Source: CAYPLH01 sp964411505 (GTDB lineage: Bacteria > Bacillota > Clostridia > CAYPLH01 > DUMO01). From it: a stretch of DNA of 64,000 nt. Positions within the stretch are counted from its first letter, which is position 1, and the number at the start of each line of letters is the position of its first letter. Where the stretch lies: the NCBI GenBank assembly GCA_964411505.1, contig CAYPLH010000013.1, positions 1 through 64,000 on the forward strand. Direction: 5' to 3'. A program made the position numbers and the translations under genes. The notes below the pieces were generated by a model that saw only the letters and a program-made list of their open reading frames with translations, was not told the DNA's origin and did no database searches. This document shows positions 17,675 through 27,355 of the stretch, piece after piece.

Positions 17675-19993
17675 TTATCTACGCAGCTCGTCTAATTCTT
17701 TTGCTTGAAGCTTATACTTCATTGGAGACATACCTGTGTACCTCTTGAATGTCTTATAATAATTATTAATATTATTAAATCCCACTTTTAAGCCAATTTC
17801 AGAGACGTTATCATTACTGCTTAATATCAATTCTTTAGCTTTTTCAACACGTATCTTATTAAGATAATTAACAAATGTGGTTCCTGAAAACTCCTTAAAG
17901 ATTTTGCGCAAATAATCAGCGCTCAGACTAAACTCACTTGTTAACATATCCATGTAAATATCACTGCTGTAATTTCCTTTAACAAATCCGGTTATACTTT
18001 CATATATGTTTTGGTGGCGTTTATTCATCTGTTCTTTAATATATCTTGTTAGACTTAAAAATAGAACTGTAATGTCGTTTACTAATCCATCGAAATCAAA
18101 CAGCATTTTCTTGTTAAGACCATTTATATCAATAATTTCACCAAATATTTCATTGCTATTTGTTCCTGCTGTATTCATACACCGATAGAGTGTCGAGAAC
18201 ATGCTGTTCATAGTGTATTTCATTTCAACAACAGTAATGCTTTTCTCAACACAGTTTTTAAAGATGTTATTTAAGAATTCATCAACTTTTTTCTCATCAC
18301 CTGCTAAAACATGTCCTGAGAGTGCGTTTTCTCCATCTATTGAATAAATAATTGTTTTGTCTTTGATCTGTCTGTCTGAAAACTTCTCACAAACATTCTT
18401 ATGAGAAACAGTTTTCATGTCACTCATTTTCAAAGCCTCTTGGTACGAATCCCTTATACCTCTTAAATATTTATAGCTGTTACCGGTATATACAAAATAA
18501 AATTCGTTAATGCTTAATGCAATCTTCTTTACATGGTCACAAAACTTATTTAGAAATTCTTCAAATTCTTCATTTTTTTCAAAGTTAATAACCAATACAC
18601 TAAAATTATATATACTATCTACCAATACATCAATAACCAACGATTTTGCATTGATCATTTCATTAATTTGTTGCATATAAGTATTAGTTTGACAACCTAA
18701 GTAACACAAAACAACCTTAAAATAAGCAAACTTATAATTAAGAGTCTTGTCTTCAAAAGATCTTGAAAAGCTGTCACGCCCCTCAATAAGTGATTTGATT
18801 ATAGTCTGCCTTACCAATGACCTGTTTTCCTCAGCTGAAACCTCAAGGTTATTTTTCTCATTAAGAATTTGTGTCACGATATTATTTATATAATCCAATT
18901 CATTTTCATCATTTAATTTCTTTATACCGATCTTTTCAAGGATTGATGATATTGGCTTATATGTGTGTCTTGCAAGAAGAAAAGATGTAATTATTCCTAT
19001 AATGATAAATACAAATACAATATTGAGAAATATTTTAAGTATTAGATTTACATTACGATACATGGCAGATTCATCGTTAAAAATTATAAATTTCCATCCG
19101 GCAGAATTCATATCCTGAAAATCTATAAGATAGCTGTCATCTACTATTTTTGTACTGCAAAAGCTATGCTCTCTTTTGTTATTATTTAAATCTATTATGA
19201 TGCTGTAATTTTCTTGATAAAAATCATAATCATTGCCTGCAATATACTCCATTCTGCTATTGAGTATCATAATTTTACCATCTATACATGAGTTTAATTC
19301 ATTTATCTGGTTAGAAAAGTAATCTCCATTGAGGAAAAAGATCACTCCCCCCTTTGTATCGGTGTTTAATGGTAGAGATGACAACATAATAACAAAGCGT
19401 TTTTGGGATGAATACTGGTAATTGTTGATAGAAGCCGATTTATGGTTAAGAGTTAGCTTTTTCACTGTATCCAGTCTCTGCCTTTTACTCAGACTCTCCA
19501 ACCAATCATCTTTACTCATCTGCTCAAAGCAATATATTTCTTCAAAGAATCTCCCAAATTCAAATGTACCTCCACGACTTGAAACAACCGTATTATCATT
19601 AAGACTATACAGAACAATATCTTCAATAATATCCGAATTTGTTTGTGCTGTATTTAATTCATTCCATATATAATACTGTTTTAAATTATAGTACTTGTCT
19701 TTATTATTATTTATCAAATATTCGTTTATTGAATTATTCAATGACACTGTATAAATAGCTTCATAGATATCTGAAAGCTTCTGATCAATAATTTGTGATG
19801 CCTCCTTAAGAAGTAAGGCGTTGTAAGAAGAAATCTCTTTTTTATACTTTTCTGCTGTATTTATATAAAGAATAGAACCGCCCACAATAACTGGAAATAT
19901 GAACAACAGGAAGAAAATCAAATAATATTTAAAAAAAATACTTTTTCTTTTTATTGGAGTTTTATGCTTTGAAACTAAAGAATTCAACTTCAT
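17675..19993 (-). CDS. Membrane-anchored AraC-family regulator (YesS-like, 772 aa)
   Basis: Likely one-component sensor of the adjacent sugar locus. Order: cytoplasmic N terminus, TM1 (about residues 22-45), extracellular Cache-like sensor region (about 46-310), TM2 (about 320-345, IFLNIVFVFIIIGIITSFLL), linker, and a C-terminal AraC DNA-binding domain (about 665-765) with two helix-turn-helix units (FSLSADYLRKIFKEFSGTTF and VSEIGLKVGFNNINNYYKTF). Bacillus YesS has the same plan and controls rhamnogalacturonan genes. Divergent or antisense regulation is not the case; it is co-directional and upstream of the transporter. AGGAG precedes the ATG. Confidence 0.9.
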   Translation of the reverse strand: MKLNSLVSKHKTPIKRKSIFFKYYLIFFLLFIFPVIVGGSILYINTAEKYKKEISSYNALLLKEASQIIDQKLSDIYEAIYTVSLNNSINEYLINNNKDKYYNLKQYYIWNELNTAQTNSDIIEDIVLYSLNDNTVVSSRGGTFEFGRFFEEIYCFEQMSKDDWLESLSKRQRLDTVKKLTLNHKSASINNYQYSSQKRFVIMLSSLPLNTDTKGGVIFFLNGDYFSNQINELNSCIDGKIMILNSRMEYIAGNDYDFYQENYSIIIDLNNNKREHSFCSTKIVDDSYLIDFQDMNSAGWKFIIFNDESAMYRNVNLILKIFLNIVFVFIIIGIITSFLLARHTYKPISSILEKIGIKKLNDENELDYINNIVTQILNEKNNLEVSAEENRSLVRQTIIKSLIEGRDSFSRSFEDKTLNYKFAYFKVVLCYLGCQTNTYMQQINEMINAKSLVIDVLVDSIYNFSVLVINFEKNEEFEEFLNKFCDHVKKIALSINEFYFVYTGNSYKYLRGIRDSYQEALKMSDMKTVSHKNVCEKFSDRQIKDKTIIYSIDGENALSGHVLAGDEKKVDEFLNNIFKNCVEKSITVVEMKYTMNSMFSTLYRCMNTAGTNSNEIFGEIIDINGLNKKMLFDFDGLVNDITVLFLSLTRYIKEQMNKRHQNIYESITGFVKGNYSSDIYMDMLTSEFSLSADYLRKIFKEFSGTTFVNYLNKIRVEKAKELILSSNDNVSEIGLKVGFNNINNYYKTFKRYTGMSPMKYKLQAKELDELRR

Positions 19994-20128
19994 ATCATAC
20001 TCCTAAATTATTTTCTTAAATATCATTATAACGCAAATTTTCAGTTGCTGCATAAATAAGTCAGTGATATAAAATGAAGTGATACCCTACCACCTTTATC
20101 TATCAATCAGCTTTATGCACAAGTCTCA

Positions 20129-20800
20129 TTAGATTGGAAGCAGATCATAAGCTCTCAACCATTTTACTCTAGGGTATATACAATAAGCTTCTGCATACTT
20201 AATATTTATATCTCCACACTGTGCTCCTCTAAAACGAGGTTGAACCTCCAAGTATTCATTCAGCAAATCTATATTTTTAATTGATATTTGTGAAGTATGC
20301 TCAAGTATTGCCTGCGTTTTCTTTTTCATATATGGGGTTATATCAACATAATACAGGGGTTCAAAACCAATACCCATAGCCGTATCACAGAAAAATACAG
20401 GTATGGGGCCTGCTGCATCAAGCACTATTTGACTTAGCTTTCGATGATCACCATGGTAATCATGTGTATAATGCGTAATTACTACATCAGGCTTTATCTT
20501 CTCAATAATACTCTGAACCTTAACATATGACTCTTGATCATATATTATACCACCATCATTAAAACCCAAAAATATCGGTTCAACACCTATATAAGATGCT
20601 GCAGCCAGGGCTTCATTTATTCTTATTTCCTTCAGACTTTTATCACTATTAGTATAGTTGCTACCTTTTTCGCCATATGTAGCAACAACATAATATACAT
20701 TACATCCTTCAGCTTGATATTTCATAAGTGTTCCAAGCATATATATTTCGACATCATCCGGATGAGCACCAAACGCTATAACAGTTAACGGCTTACGCAT
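20129..20800 (-). CDS. PIG-L/LmbE-family deacetylase (223 aa)
   Basis: Zinc-dependent N-deacetylase fold. The metal motif AHPDDVE is at about residues 12-18 and the second His cluster is HYTHDYHGDHRKLS at about 112-125. The family includes GlcNAc-type deacetylases such as BshB; the substrate here is unknown. It lies upstream of the sugar regulator with 135 bases between, so deacetylation of an imported amino sugar or pectin-derived sugar is possible but unproven. AAGGAG lies upstream of the ATG. Confidence 0.88.
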   Translation of the reverse strand: MRKPLTVIAFGAHPDDVEIYMLGTLMKYQAEGCNVYYVVATYGEKGSNYTNSDKSLKEIRINEALAAASYIGVEPIFLGFNDGGIIYDQESYVKVQSIIEKIKPDVVITHYTHDYHGDHRKLSQIVLDAAGPIPVFFCDTAMGIGFEPLYYVDITPYMKKKTQAILEHTSQISIKNIDLLNEYLEVQPRFRGAQCGDINIKYAEAYCIYPRVKWLRAYDLLPI

Positions 20801-21121
20801 AATAAGGTCTCCTTGACTATTACTAAAGCTATAAAAAAATTAATTCTTCGGTATTCATGCACCTTATAGAATTATCGCAAATGTTTTAATGCGTTATTTC
20901 TACAAGGAAAATTTTAAAATTTAACGCTGTAGTACTATTTATTTTAATAATAGCTCTTATTGCTTTAACAGACAATTGTAAAATTCCTGATTGTTTTGCC
21001 AAATCCGTTTTTTCATTAGATATTGCTCAATAACGGCATCTTTCGAAATAAATTAAAATAACCAATCCAAGCATTGGTAGTAGCATCATAATATCAAACT
21101 TCGTTGTTAGCTCCACATGCT
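20801..21121. other. AT-rich gap of about 320 bases
   Basis: Between the PIG-L gene and the small membrane gene. Apart from one possible 29-codon membrane peptide (21027-21116) and imperfect AT-rich inverted repeats I see no promoter, terminator or gene with support. Confidence 0.4.
21027..21116 (-). CDS. Possible small membrane peptide, 29 aa
   Basis: A GTG-started frame 5 bases after the stop of the next gene, encoding VELTTKFDIM followed by a hydrophobic run MLLPMLGLVILIYFE and a basic end. One transmembrane helix would fit. No clear ribosome binding site; may be chance. Confidence 0.25.
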   Translation of the reverse strand: MELTTKFDIMMLLPMLGLVILIYFERCRY

Positions 21122-21469
21122 TTACTCAAAATCCTCAAATATCACATGTCTTTCATTTTCATGGACTAAATTTATACTCTGATATTTTTCTTTGAGTTTT
21201 CTTAAGATCTCAACGGTACCATCCTCTGAACCCATATCAAGTACTGTAATTTTTCCGCTTGAAATTAACCTCTTTACAAGATCTCCAGTAAGCACATTGT
21301 CCAAAATTCCTTCTATCCTGCTCTCCTGGTTCTTTTCAATTATTACAAGCTTAATTCCCTCATCTTCAATTTTAGGCTTAATGAATTCCCTCAAAATTAA
21401 ATAAAAAATGCTGAAAAAACCGTAAAGCGCCAGCATATATGTAACCACCAGAAATATAACATTAATCAT
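21122..21469 (-). CDS. Small membrane protein with glycosyltransferase-like tail, unknown function (115 aa)
   Basis: An N-terminal transmembrane helix (about residues 3-28, NVIFLVVTYMLALYGFFSIF) is followed by a soluble part. Its segment VLDMGSEDGTVEILRKLKEK resembles the nucleotide-binding start of family 2 glycosyltransferases (D-S-x-D-x-T pattern), but the protein is far too short for a complete enzyme. GGGAGG lies 6 bases upstream of the ATG, so it is very likely translated. It follows metK co-directionally after a terminator. Function not assigned. Confidence 0.7.
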   Translation of the reverse strand: MINVIFLVVTYMLALYGFFSIFYLILREFIKPKIEDEGIKLVIIEKNQESRIEGILDNVLTGDLVKRLISSGKITVLDMGSEDGTVEILRKLKEKYQSINLVHENERHVIFEDFE

Positions 21470-21515
21470 ACCATCCCTCCCTTACCCATTCTATGCAAAT
21501 AGGAGGAATAACGTG

Positions 21516-21542
21516 AAAAGCGGAATGCATTATGCATTCCGC
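21516..21542 (-). terminator. Terminator of metK
   Basis: Perfect 10-bp stem GCGGAATGCA/TGCATTCCGC with a three-base loop, followed by TTTT on the minus strand (21516-21519). Confidence 0.8.
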
Positions 21543-21577
21543 CTAGATTTAATTTTGCTCATTCTTTTGTGCATCAC

Positions 21578-21653
21578 GCATTTTAATATTCCAAGATCCG
21601 TTGGTTTTCTCAAAATAATTAGCCTGTTCTGTTGCTACACCATAACATCATAG
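21578..21653 (-). repeat. 76-bp coding-like repeat, copy 1 (after metK)
   Basis: About 87-90 percent identical by eye to 37379-37454. On the minus strand one frame reads VATEQANYFEKTNGSWNIKM; four of the five differences in this stretch fall in third codon positions and are silent. It starts 32 bases after the metK stop. It has no start codon of its own. Probably the relic of a coding segment dispersed behind genes. Confidence 0.7.
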
Positions 21654-21684
21654 TCGTCGCTAAAACCTTTGCCAAAAAAACCAC

Positions 21685-22875
21685 CTAAACTCCTGCTTCA
21701 CGTTTGAGTAGTTCTGCCTTATCCGTTTTCTCCCATGTGAAATCACGGTCATTTCTTCCAAAGTGTCCATATGCAGCAGTTTTCTTGTAGATAGGACGCC
21801 TTAAGTCAAGATCCCTTATGATAGCTGCTGGTCTTAAGTCAAAATGCTTTTCAACCAATTCTATTATTTTATCTTCAGAAACCTTAGCAGTACCAAATGT
21901 CTCTATAAAAACGGATACAGGCTTTGCAACTCCAATTGCATAAGCCAGCCCAACTTCACACTTTTTTGCAAGACCGGCTGCAACAATATTTTTAGCTACA
22001 TACCTAGCTGCATATGTTGCAGAACGATCAACCTTTGTCGGATCCTTGCCAGAAAAAGCTCCCCCGCCATGTCTTCCATAGCCACCGTAAGTATCAACAA
22101 TAATTTTTCTCCCTGTTAGTCCGGAATCACCCTGCGGACCACCGATAACAAAACGTCCTGTTGGGTTAACCAAATACCTTGTTTCATTGTCCAAAAGTTC
22201 GCAAGGTATAGTTGCTCTGATTACCTTTTCTATAATATCTTTTTCAATAATCTCAAGGCTAACCTCGGGGTCATGCTGAGTGGAAACTACAACTGTATCT
22301 ATTCTTTTAGGCTTTCCATCCTTATACTCCACAGTCACCTGGGACTTTCCATCCGGCCTTAGATACGCAAGTGTCCCATCCTTTCTGACATCAGCAAGCT
22401 TTTTTGTCAGTTTATGTGCAAGAGAAATTGGCATAGGCATAAGCTCCGGTGTTTCATCACACGCATATCCAAACATCATACCCTGATCTCCTGCTCCAAT
22501 TGCCTCAACTTGTTCTTCAGACATTTCCCCTCTTTTTGCTTCAAGTGCCTTATTTACGCCCATGGCAATATCCGGGGACTGTTCATCAATCGATGTTAAA
22601 ACTGCACAGGTTTCAGAGTCAAAGCCATATTTTGCCCTAGTATAACCAATTTCCTTGACTGTATCCCTGACTATCTTTGGAATATCGATGTAACATGCGG
22701 TACTGATTTCGCCCATTACAAGAACCATTCCCGTTGTAACTGCCGTTTCACAAGCTACCCTTGCCATGGGATCTGCTGTGTATATTGCATCTAGCACTGC
22801 ATCTGATATTTGGTCACACATCTTATCGGGATGACCTTCTGTAACAGATTCGGATGTAAATAAAATTTTTGACAT
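21685..22875 (-). CDS. metK: S-adenosylmethionine synthetase (396 aa)
   Basis: Makes SAM from methionine and ATP. Diagnostic motifs: GHPDKMCDQISDAVLD at the N terminus, GAGDQGMMFGYACDETPE at about 117-134 and GGGAFSGKDPTKVDRSA near 270. Length is standard. A SAM-I riboswitch with its own terminator lies in the 300-base leader, so transcription falls when SAM is high. TAGGAGG stands before the ATG. Monocistronic, ended by the hairpin at 21516-21542. Confidence 0.99.
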   Translation of the reverse strand: MSKILFTSESVTEGHPDKMCDQISDAVLDAIYTADPMARVACETAVTTGMVLVMGEISTACYIDIPKIVRDTVKEIGYTRAKYGFDSETCAVLTSIDEQSPDIAMGVNKALEAKRGEMSEEQVEAIGAGDQGMMFGYACDETPELMPMPISLAHKLTKKLADVRKDGTLAYLRPDGKSQVTVEYKDGKPKRIDTVVVSTQHDPEVSLEIIEKDIIEKVIRATIPCELLDNETRYLVNPTGRFVIGGPQGDSGLTGRKIIVDTYGGYGRHGGGAFSGKDPTKVDRSATYAARYVAKNIVAAGLAKKCEVGLAYAIGVAKPVSVFIETFGTAKVSEDKIIELVEKHFDLRPAAIIRDLDLRRPIYKKTAAYGHFGRNDRDFTWEKTDKAELLKREAGV

Positions 22876-22962
22876 AACGATACCTCCTAATTTTCTTTAT
22901 TATAGAAAATAAAGGACATGACCATAAATTTAGTACCTAATAACAATTTTGATTTTGGAGAA

Positions 22963-22986
22963 TAAAAAAACCTCTTGACGAGGTTT
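22963..22986 (-). terminator. Riboswitch-controlled terminator of the metK leader
   Basis: Stem AAACCTC/GAGGTTT with a five-base loop followed by a T-run on the minus strand, directly after the SAM-I aptamer. Confidence 0.85.
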
Positions 22987-22995
22987 GAATTACTC

Positions 22996-23096
22996 CTCAT
23001 CTTTCAGGATGCTTATATCCTGCAGGAATTGGCACCGATACATTTAAGCCGGTTGCCGGGTTTCATAGGGCCCATCCCTCCACCTCTCTTGATAAG
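22996..23096 (-). ncRNA. SAM-I (S-box) riboswitch aptamer
   Basis: Transcript sense shows the core CTTATCAAGAGAGGTGGAGG, then CCCTATGAAACCCGGCAACC and GTGCCAATTCC, and closes with GATGAG pairing with CTTATC (P1). This is the S-box consensus. SAM binding should favour the terminator 10 bases downstream and shut off metK. Confidence 0.97.
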
Positions 23097-23157
23097 GTCA
23101 TTTGTCCATATTTCATTTTTAAAATAAACTCTTAAAAATTTCTTATAACAATCTTCT

Positions 23158-23192
23158 ATTATACTTTATCATAACCATTTTTTGTTTGTCAA
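23158..23192 (-). promoter_or_regulatory. Promoter region of metK
   Basis: A perfect TTGACA (23187-23192) directly follows the ftsH stop codon and a perfect TATAAT (23158-23163) lies downstream, but 23 bases apart. A weaker -10 (GATAAA) at 16 bases is possible. A start in this region fits the riboswitch leader. Confidence 0.5.
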
Positions 23193-25007
23193 TTATGCAC
23201 TTACAAAAATTTCTTCAAACTCGTCGCCCTCCAACCTTTCTTTCTCAAGGAGTGCTTCAGCAATCTTATGAAGTTTGTTTATGTTTTCTTTCAAGATGCT
23301 GACAATTTTTTTGTGAGCTCCATCCATTATTTTCCTAACTTCATTATCTATTTCAAAAGCCAACTCATCACTATAATTCTTCTGATGCGCAAAATCTCTG
23401 CCAAGAAATACTTCGTCATTCTCATCACCAAAAATAAGATTGCCAAGCTTTTCACTCATTCCGAACTTAGTCACCATACTTCTTGCAATTTTATTGGCTT
23501 GCTTGAGGTCTCCATACGAACCAGTGCTGATCTCGCCTAGCACAACTTCTTCAGCAGCTTTTCCACCCAGTGCTATTATAATGGTTTCAATTAGCTGCGA
23601 GCGCGTTCTGTACATATTGTCTTCAGAAGGCTTGTAAGCTGTATATCCACCTGCCATACCGGCAGGTATTATAGACACCCTGTCTACTGTGTCGGTAGTA
23701 GAAACCAATCTTACTGCAATTGCGTGACCTGCTTCATGATAAGCTGTAATTCTTTTCTCCCTTTCAGTCATAACACGGCTCTTTTTTTCAGGACCAATCA
23801 CTACCTTAAAAGTAGCTTCTTTTATTTCTTCTGAAGTTATGCGAGTCTTGTTATTACGTGCCGTCAACAAAGCTGCTTCATTAAGCAAATTCTCAAGATC
23901 TGCACCCGTAAACCCAGGAGTAGTCTTTGCCACATCCTCAAGCTTCACATCATCTGCTAGGGGCTTCCCTCTTGCATGAACCTTCAAAATAGCTTCCCTG
24001 CCTCTGATATCCGGTAATCCTACAGTAACTCTTCTGTCAAACCTTCCAGGCCTTAGAAGTGCCGGGTCTAAAATATCCGGGCGGTTGGTAGCTGCAAGAA
24101 TAATAACACCCTCGTTTATCCCAAAGCCGTCCATCTCGACCAGTAATTGGTTTAATGTCTGTTCTCTTTCGTCATGACCTCCACCGAGGCCTGCCCCCCT
24201 ATGCCTTCCTACTGCATCAATTTCATCAATAAAGACTATGCATGGAGCATTTTTCTTAGCTTGTTCAAATAAATCCCTTACACGCGAGGCTCCTACACCC
24301 ACAAACATTTCTACAAAATCAGAACCGCTTATACTGAAAAAAGGTACACCGGCCTCGCCTGAAACAGCTTTTGCAAGAAGAGTTTTTCCTGTTCCGGGAG
24401 GTCCCACTAAAAGTACTCCTTTAGGTATTCTTGCGCCTACTTCCACAAACTTCTTGGGCTGCTTTAAGAACTCTACAATTTCTTCAAGTTCTTCCTTCTC
24501 CTCATCAGCACCAGCAACATCATCAAAAGTAACTTTTTTCTTGTCATCAGTACTCAATTTAGCTCTGCTCTTGCCAAAGGACATAACTCGGTTACCTCCT
24601 CCACCTTGAGACTGCTGAAGGAAAAAGACCCAGAATAAAACGAATATTACTATAAGCCCCAGCGTAGGTAGTATAGAAATCCACCATGGTGCTGTAGCCT
24701 CTTCTACAGCTTCAACATTAATCTCATTCCTTAGAATAGGTTCATACACAACCTCGTGAAACGCATCTATCGAAGGAATAATCACTATATACATATTAGG
24801 CCCTGTATTTGATAATGGAGTTTTCAGAACAACTGTTGCCCTGTTTCTCTCAATAATAACATCCTTTACATTATTGTTCTGTATCTCACGTAAAAGATGT
24901 GAATAATCCATTTGCGTCGGATTGTCCGTATTACCGTACAATGCTAATATTGCCAATATTATTACAAACAGAACTATATAAAAACTAATACCTTTGAAAT
25001 ATTTCAA
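23193..25007 (-). CDS. ftsH: ATP-dependent zinc metalloprotease FtsH (604 aa)
   Basis: Membrane-bound AAA protease that degrades unassembled membrane proteins and regulators. Two N-terminal transmembrane helices (about 8-26 and 108-130) flank a periplasm-side domain, then the AAA module with Walker A GPPGTGKT and Walker B VFIDEIDAVG, SRH ATNRPDILDPALLRPGRFDR, and the zinc site HEAGH. Normal length. I prefer the TTG at 25007 because GGAGG lies 6 bases upstream; the in-frame ATG at 25022 is part of that site. The next gene upstream is hpt, as in the conserved tilS-hpt-ftsH cluster. Confidence 0.98.
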   Translation of the reverse strand: MKYFKGISFYIVLFVIILAILALYGNTDNPTQMDYSHLLREIQNNNVKDVIIERNRATVVLKTPLSNTGPNMYIVIIPSIDAFHEVVYEPILRNEINVEAVEEATAPWWISILPTLGLIVIFVLFWVFFLQQSQGGGGNRVMSFGKSRAKLSTDDKKKVTFDDVAGADEEKEELEEIVEFLKQPKKFVEVGARIPKGVLLVGPPGTGKTLLAKAVSGEAGVPFFSISGSDFVEMFVGVGASRVRDLFEQAKKNAPCIVFIDEIDAVGRHRGAGLGGGHDEREQTLNQLLVEMDGFGINEGVIILAATNRPDILDPALLRPGRFDRRVTVGLPDIRGREAILKVHARGKPLADDVKLEDVAKTTPGFTGADLENLLNEAALLTARNNKTRITSEEIKEATFKVVIGPEKKSRVMTEREKRITAYHEAGHAIAVRLVSTTDTVDRVSIIPAGMAGGYTAYKPSEDNMYRTRSQLIETIIIALGGKAAEEVVLGEISTGSYGDLKQANKIARSMVTKFGMSEKLGNLIFGDENDEVFLGRDFAHQKNYSDELAFEIDNEVRKIMDGAHKKIVSILKENINKLHKIAEALLEKERLEGDEFEEIFVSA

Positions 25008-25232
25008 ATATCTCCCTCCCATTTAACGAAACTACCTGTTGTCAAAGTTAATGAGAAAAATTCATAATCATCCTTATTATGATTGCTCCCAAAAAACATC
25101 ATTTTTTAAATATAATCAAAATATTAACAATAAACTTTCAATTAACTATAGTTTTAATTTTATATATTTACCAGCATCGTCAGTTTATCATTGATATTAT
25201 ATTAACACATCATTTTTTAAAACACAATAAAA

Positions 25233-25769
25233 CTATGCATTCGTTTCTGAAATATCTAAAATACAAACTTCGGGCAAGTTTCTGAATTTCTCATTGTAAT
25301 CCAATCCATACCCGATAACAAATTCATCAGGAATTTCAATTCCATTGTAATCAATTTCAAGGTTAACCTTTCTTCTTGAAGGTTTGTCCAAAGCGCAGCA
25401 TAGTTTCACACTTAGAGGATTTCGTGACAAGAGCAGTTCTTTTAAATATTTAAGAGTCAAACCACTGTCGATTATATCTTCTACAATAAGGACATGTTTA
25501 TCAGAAATATCAACATCCAAATCTTTAATTATTTTTACTACTCCTGATGACTTTGTCGAGCTGCCATAACTTGATACCGACATAAATTCAACTACAACAG
25601 GTATAGTTATTTCTCTTATGAGATCTGCAAGAAACACAAACCCTCCCTTTAATACCCCAACTATAATAAGCTCTTTGCCCTCATAGTCAGATGATATTCT
25701 TTTTGCTAGTCCCTTAACCATAGTTTGTATAGCTTCCTTATCCACCAGCACTCTTTTAATACTTGCCAT
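25233..25769 (-). CDS. hpt: Hypoxanthine phosphoribosyltransferase (178 aa)
   Basis: Purine salvage: hypoxanthine or guanine plus PRPP to IMP or GMP. The PRPP motif VLIVEDIIDSGLTLKYL is at about residues 95-111, preceded by the flexible-loop region EFMSVSSYGSST. Length is normal. GAGGGAT lies upstream of the ATG. Order tilS-hpt-ftsH is conserved in Firmicutes. A 225-base AT-rich gap separates it from ftsH. Confidence 0.97.
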   Translation of the reverse strand: MASIKRVLVDKEAIQTMVKGLAKRISSDYEGKELIIVGVLKGGFVFLADLIREITIPVVVEFMSVSSYGSSTKSSGVVKIIKDLDVDISDKHVLIVEDIIDSGLTLKYLKELLLSRNPLSVKLCCALDKPSRRKVNLEIDYNGIEIPDEFVIGYGLDYNEKFRNLPEVCILDISETNA

Positions 25770-25881
25770 TTTTATCCCTCACTAATCTTGAAATCAAGAT
25801 ATTTTCTTAGGTACTAAAAAACTGCATTAACAATCCTTATTTTGTAACACAATTTAATTTTTGTCCGAAATGCAATGTTTT

Positions 25882-27288
25882 TTAAGTAGCATCAATTATA
25901 TATTCCAGTAATAATATGCTTTTAGTATTTTCAGTTACTTTAAATTTATCACTTATTTTATGACCTATTACCCAAATAATTTCATTACCGTAAGCAATTA
26001 ACGGAATTTTATTTCTTTCATTCCGGGAAAATTTATTGTCAATAAAGTAATCCTTAAGCTTTTTTGTTCCGGGAGATTTAAAAGGATTGAAAACATCTCC
26101 CTTTTCTCTCGTCCTTATATATATTCCTCCGATTACCTTATCATAATCAAAAAGTTGAGTCAGGCTTTTCTGGGTTTTCTTTTTATAATCCTCGGTACAC
26201 AAATGTTTTTGCAACACTTGCGCTTTTAGCTTTGCTGAACTATCTATCAAATCAGTCATACCCGGAATTACAACTTTATAACAAAATGGCTTTTCCCCGG
26301 TAATATCACTCATATAAAAAAGTAATTCATCATAAGATTTTTCTACTCTTAAATGTCCTGGAAGGTGGACAACCGAGCCTGTAGAGCCATAAAGTGCAAG
26401 CTTCATAACTTCATCGGTATGCACCCTGCCAAAATCTTTAATGTTGCCCTTAACCTCACAAACAGTCCTACGTACAATTCTCTTTTGTATTGCACTATGC
26501 GCTTTTTTAAACTTGTTAACATCCAGCACAATTATTTTTCTTTTTCTTGCCTTAACACACTTGAAAAAGTATTCTTTTGAAAAGCCTTCAATAAAATCAT
26601 TCTCCTCTCTTACAATTTCAGCCATCTTAAACAATGATGAAATTATATCAATATTGAAGGATTTGTCAATCTTGGGCATGATATTTAACCTTACTTTATT
26701 CCTAGTATATACATCCTCAAGGTTAGAGCTGTCAATCCTTGGGTTAAGCTCATTTTGATTGCAATATTCTTCTATTTCATTCCGCCTAATATCAAGTAGC
26801 GGACGAACAATCCTACCTCGTTTATATGGCATACCGCTAAGGCCGCTAAGCCCAGTACCTCGCACAATATTCATAAATATTGTTTCAGCCTGGTCATTCA
26901 TGTTATGCGCTACGGCAATAGCTTGAGCATTTACCTTATCAGCTGTGTGCTCCATTTCCCTGTACCTTGTGGTTCTCCCCGCCACCTCTAGCGACACACC
27001 GAGGCTTTTTGATATTTCATTTATATCAAACCTTGCAACACTAAGCTCAATCCCAAGACAAGCACAGAGTGTCCTCACATACTCTTCATCCTGCAGCGAT
27101 TCTTCTCCCCTTAGCATATGGTTAATATGAACTGCATAAAGACTTAGATTGAATTTTGAAGAAAGTGAATTTAATATATGAAGAAGACATACTGAATCCG
27201 GGCCTCCCGAAATACCGACAACTACAGTGTATCCCGGTTGGATCAAATTGTGTGCTTCAATTGTTTCCTGTATCCTTTTTATCAACAT
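25882..27288 (-). CDS. tilS: tRNA(Ile)-lysidine synthetase TilS (468 aa)
   Basis: Converts C34 of tRNA-Ile(CAU) to lysidine, changing its codon from AUG to AUA. The N-terminal PP-loop ATPase motif VVGISGGPDSVCLLHIL is at about residues 22-38; the middle has AVAHNMNDQAETIFMNIVRG, and the C-terminal TilS domain contains GDVFNPFKSPGTKKLKDYFI. Length is standard. AAGG precedes the ATG. Essential gene; downstream are hpt and ftsH. Confidence 0.97.
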   Translation of the reverse strand: MLIKRIQETIEAHNLIQPGYTVVVGISGGPDSVCLLHILNSLSSKFNLSLYAVHINHMLRGEESLQDEEYVRTLCACLGIELSVARFDINEISKSLGVSLEVAGRTTRYREMEHTADKVNAQAIAVAHNMNDQAETIFMNIVRGTGLSGLSGMPYKRGRIVRPLLDIRRNEIEEYCNQNELNPRIDSSNLEDVYTRNKVRLNIMPKIDKSFNIDIISSLFKMAEIVREENDFIEGFSKEYFFKCVKARKRKIIVLDVNKFKKAHSAIQKRIVRRTVCEVKGNIKDFGRVHTDEVMKLALYGSTGSVVHLPGHLRVEKSYDELLFYMSDITGEKPFCYKVVIPGMTDLIDSSAKLKAQVLQKHLCTEDYKKKTQKSLTQLFDYDKVIGGIYIRTREKGDVFNPFKSPGTKKLKDYFIDNKFSRNERNKIPLIAYGNEIIWVIGHKISDKFKVTENTKSILLLEYIIDAT

Positions 27289-27303
27289 ATTACCTTATCC
27301 TAT

Positions 27304-27326
27304 AAAAAGGTGGCTTCGCCACTTTT
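27304..27326. terminator. Bidirectional-looking terminator between dnaB and tilS
   Basis: AAAAAGGTGGC-TTC-GCCACTTTTTTT is a short perfect stem with A- and T-tracts on both sides, so it can stop transcription from dnaB (minus). Confidence 0.8.
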
Positions 27327-27355
27327 TTTCGCTAGTCAACCTTATGGGTTCCCAC

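Noticed and set aside
22963..23096. Small gene in the metK leader
   Set aside because: Fully explained by SAM-I aptamer and terminator.
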